A DNA stretch of 6,900 bases from JADFNO01 sp965369945. Lineage in GTDB: Bacteria; Planctomycetota; Phycisphaerae; Phycisphaerales; SM1A02. Below the pieces are notes generated by a model that saw nothing but the letters and a program-made list of their open reading frames with translations, searched no databases and was not told where the DNA came from. Below, piece by piece: positions 5,251 to 6,900 of this stretch. The position numbers and the translations under genes are program-made. The stretch covers positions 1 through 6,900 of the forward strand of contig CBDUST010000251.1 of NCBI GenBank assembly GCA_965369945.1. Reading direction: 5' to 3'. How positions within the stretch are numbered: the stretch's first letter is position 1; the number at the start of each line of letters is the position of its first letter.

Positions 5251-6594
5251 ATGCCTGTTACCGAACCAGTTCTTTGTAAGCGAATTCCCACACAGCCGTG
5301 GGGTGATCCGAACGATCGCTCCGTGGTCAGTTACGATCAATACGTCAAGACCGGCGGCTACCAGGCGCTCGAGAAAGCGCTCTCGATGGAGCCGGCTGCG
5401 GTGGTCGATCTTGTGAAAGATTCGCAGCTTCGCGGTCGAGGCGGCGCAGGATTTCCCTGCGGATTGAAATGGACGTTCCTGCCCGAACGAGACGGCGGGC
5501 GGCGATACATGGCTGTCAATTGCGATGAGGCTGAACCGTGTACCTTCAAGGACCGGTTGCTGATTGATTTTGATCCGCATCTGGTGTTGGAAGGTATTGC
5601 GATCGCCTGTTACGCCTGTCATCTTGACACCGCGTATTTCTTTATTCGGGGCGAATACCGCAAGCAGGCGAAGATCGTACAAGCCGCGATCGACGAAGCG
5701 TACGAGCAAGGGATCTTCGGCAAGCAGGGGTTGATGAAAGGAAAGAGCGATTTCGCAGTCGAATGTTATATGCACATCGGCGCTGGTGCGTATATCTGCG
5801 GCGAAGAGACCGGCTTGCTGGAGTGCATCGAAGGGAAACGCGGTTGGCCTCGCATCAAGCCACCGTTCCCGGCCGTCAAGGGATTATTTGGTCGCCCCAC
5901 GATTATCAACAACGTCGAGACATTGGCAGCAGTCGGGCCGATTGTTGAGAAGGGCGTTCAGTGGTGGGCGAGCATGGGCTGCGAATCGTCGATCGGCGCT
6001 CCGCCGAGTTACGGCCCCAAACTCATGGGAGTCTCGGGTCACGTCAATAGACCCGGCGTGTACGAAGTCGATCTGGGTATTCCTCTGAGCAAACTCGTCA
6101 ACGACTTTTGCGGCGGAATGCGCGACGGCAAGGAGTTCAAAGGCGCGATCGCCGGCGGAATCAGCATGGGTGTACTCGGGCCGGATCAGTTTGACGCGGA
6201 AATGGATTTTGACATCGGGCGGAAGTATCAGGTGCTAGGATTGGGCACCGCTTGTCCGACGATCTTCGATTCTGAAACGGACATGGTGGCTGTAGCGCGA
6301 AACATCGCGCGATTCTTCGCGAATGAATCTTGCGGGCAGTGCACGCCTTGCCGTGAAGGAACGACGTGGACCTACAAGCTACTGAGTCGAATTGAACAAG
6401 GCGAGGGAACGAGCAAAGACCTGGATTTGCTTCTTGAGATTGCAGGTTCGATGGGGATCATGCCTGGCACGACGATCTGTGGGCTAGCGGATGGCAACAA
6501 CTGGGCGGTGCGAACAATCGTCAACAAGTTCCGCGACGAGTTTGAAGCGCGCGTAAAACCGGTGTCTGTTGCGGTAACGGTTGGCGCGAGTTAG
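5251..6594 (+). CDS. nuoF: NADH-quinone oxidoreductase subunit F (complex I 51 kDa, NADH/FMN-binding)
   Basis: The product has 447 residues, normal for NuoF. It takes hydride from NADH to FMN and passes electrons to the [4Fe-4S] cluster N3 in the cytoplasmic tip of complex I. Motifs seen: FMN/NADH-site glycine loop GRGGAGFPCGLKW (62-74), the NxDE-type motif VNCDEAEPCTFKDR (89-102), RGEY (133-136), the glycine-rich GAGAYICGEETGLL (177-190), EGKRGWPRIKPPFPA (194-208), the INNVETL motif (219-225), a SLBB-like region (about 255-330), and the cluster ligands Cys361, Cys364 and Cys367 (SCGQCTPCREG) with Cys410 (TTICGLADG). The catalytic-site Asp92 and Glu93 are kept. Compared with the usual NADE and EPGT, two positions are Cys (91 and 97), and in all 16 cysteines are present. 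The start ATG 5251 is preceded by a pyrimidine-rich heptamer array and has no Shine-Dalgarno site. nuoG does not follow within the next 300 bases. Confidence 0.97.
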   Translation: MPVTEPVLCKRIPTQPWGDPNDRSVVSYDQYVKTGGYQALEKALSMEPAAVVDLVKDSQLRGRGGAGFPCGLKWTFLPERDGGRRYMAVNCDEAEPCTFKDRLLIDFDPHLVLEGIAIACYACHLDTAYFFIRGEYRKQAKIVQAAIDEAYEQGIFGKQGLMKGKSDFAVECYMHIGAGAYICGEETGLLECIEGKRGWPRIKPPFPAVKGLFGRPTIINNVETLAAVGPIVEKGVQWWASMGCESSIGAPPSYGPKLMGVSGHVNRPGVYEVDLGIPLSKLVNDFCGGMRDGKEFKGAIAGGISMGVLGPDQFDAEMDFDIGRKYQVLGLGTACPTIFDSETDMVAVARNIARFFANESCGQCTPCREGTTWTYKLLSRIEQGEGTSKDLDLLLEIAGSMGIMPGTTICGLADGNNWAVRTIVNKFRDEFEARVKPVSVAVTVGAS

Positions 6595-6648
6595 ATTGCA
6601 AAACAGATTGATGGGCTTCGGATTCGATCGGGTCTTGTGCTTGAAGAA

Positions 6649-6716
6649 CCGCACGGGCTAGAAGCCCATGCCACTGCGCTCTCGCAACTCCGGTGGCATG
6701 GGCGTCTCGCCCGTGC
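6649..6716. repeat. Palindromic repeat A, complete copy (GCACGGGCTAGAAGCCCATG type)
   Basis: The left arm 6651-6674 and right arm 6693-6716 are inverted copies over 24 bases with two mismatches, around an 18-base spacer. Each arm also holds its own small hairpin: GGGCT-AGA-AGCCC on the left and GGGCG-TCT-CGCCC on the right. It begins 55 bases after the nuoF stop and could act as a transcript end or stabilising structure. A forced minus-strand reading gives HGRDAHATG, a familiar spurious translation of this repeat. Confidence 0.8.
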
Positions 6717-6736
6717 GACCTATCATGGTACGACAT

Positions 6737-6765
6737 CCGCACGGGCTAGAAACCCATGCCACTGC
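6737..6765. repeat. Palindromic repeat A, half copy
   Basis: These 29 bases match 6649-6677 with one difference (G6664 to A6752), in the same orientation and 88 bases further on. No matching right arm follows; the sequence after it is unrelated. It is therefore a half element, either truncated or the product of partial duplication. Confidence 0.8.
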
Positions 6766-6823
6766 ACTCGCGCCGCTGCACCGAACTACCGTACAACTTA
6801 TACGAATCGCAATTGATCAGCAG

Positions 6824-6894
6824 GCGGGTGCCATGCTTTGACCCGTTAGGGCAAAGCATGCTTCAGAGCTTCGCGGATGAAGCATGGCACCCGC
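6824..6894. repeat. Palindromic repeat B with three-arm folding potential (GTGCCATGCTT family)
   Basis: The outer arms 6824-6838 and 6880-6894 are perfect 15-bp inverted copies (GCGGGTGCCATGCTT). Inside, CATGCTTTG (6832-6840) pairs with CAAAGCATG (6852-6860), and CATGCTTCA (6857-6865) pairs with TGAAGCATG (6878-6886). The outer words are shared with the hairpin at 2138-2172. The element occupies the end of the window and nothing coding is seen in it. Confidence 0.75.
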
Positions 6895-6900
6895 GAAACG

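Larger units (their letters stand above)
6595..6900. other. Gene-free 3' region
   Basis: After the nuoF stop there is no ORF with recognisable protein character on either strand. The stretch is made up of repeat A (complete and half copy), a 58-base unassigned AT-richer segment (6766-6823), and repeat B. No T-tract terminator, tRNA or promoter could be supported. Confidence 0.7.

Noticed and set aside
5605..5625. CxxCH motif (CYACH, residues 120-124) in NuoF suggesting heme c
   Set aside because: NuoF is cytoplasmic and has no export signal, while heme c attachment occurs outside the cytoplasm. The motif falls within a normally conserved NuoF segment and is probably chance.
6521..6742. Minus-strand frame of 73 codons with HGRDAHATG
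   Set aside because: It is a translation of palindromic repeat A and the antisense end of nuoF.
6649..6765. Two 29-base direct repeats 88 bases apart as a CRISPR-like array
   Set aside because: There are only two copies, the space between them holds an inverted copy of the same repeat, and no cas gene is present. It is a palindromic repeat family.

Overview
The window looks like chromosome of a free-living, moderately GC-rich Gram-negative-type bacterium, most likely a member of the Planctomycetota. The main reasons are the dispersed palindromic repeats between genes (GCACGGGCTAGAAGCCCATG-type, TGCCATGCTT-type, CCGCGGGT-type and CCGCAGAGACGCAGAG-type) and the weak use of Shine-Dalgarno sites in front of the respiratory genes. 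This assignment is inference; there is no rRNA or marker gene to test it.

Layout: 1-161 may hold the 3' end of an unidentified gene. From 214 to 858 there is a MarR-family regulator with a perfect 17-bp palindrome in its leader and an unusual basic repeat tail at its N-terminus. From 1026 to 2129 there is an exported seven-bladed YVTN-type beta-propeller protein. A CYTH-domain protein (triphosphate tunnel metalloenzyme superfamily) lies on the minus strand at 2144-2701, tail to tail with the propeller gene. A strong hairpin repeat covers the junction, and the end of the CYTH reading frame lies within it.

Divergent from the CYTH gene, starting at 2820, is a respiratory complex I cluster: nuoD (2820-4109), nuoE (4326-4853), an unrecognised 70-codon ORF (4915-5127) and nuoF (5251-6594). 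NuoE and NuoF form most of the NADH-oxidising end of the N-module (FMN, the N1a [2Fe-2S] cluster and the N3 [4Fe-4S] cluster). NuoD builds the floor of the quinone site in the Q-module. nuoA, nuoB and nuoC are not upstream of nuoD, and nuoG does not follow nuoF within the window. Each gap in the cluster contains a different repeat: a MITE-like 187-bp inverted repeat between nuoD and nuoE, a GC hairpin between nuoE and the small ORF, and a CCGCGGGT hairpin plus a heptamer tandem array in front of nuoF.

The last 306 bases hold no convincing gene. They hold two palindromic repeat families. No clearly new system is visible. The most unusual points are the small ORF embedded in the nuo cluster, the repeat-built basic tail of the MarR protein, the repeat-encoded end of the CYTH protein, the arm-internal covariation in the 3' repeat, and a marked excess of CGATCG, including five GCGATCGC octamers.
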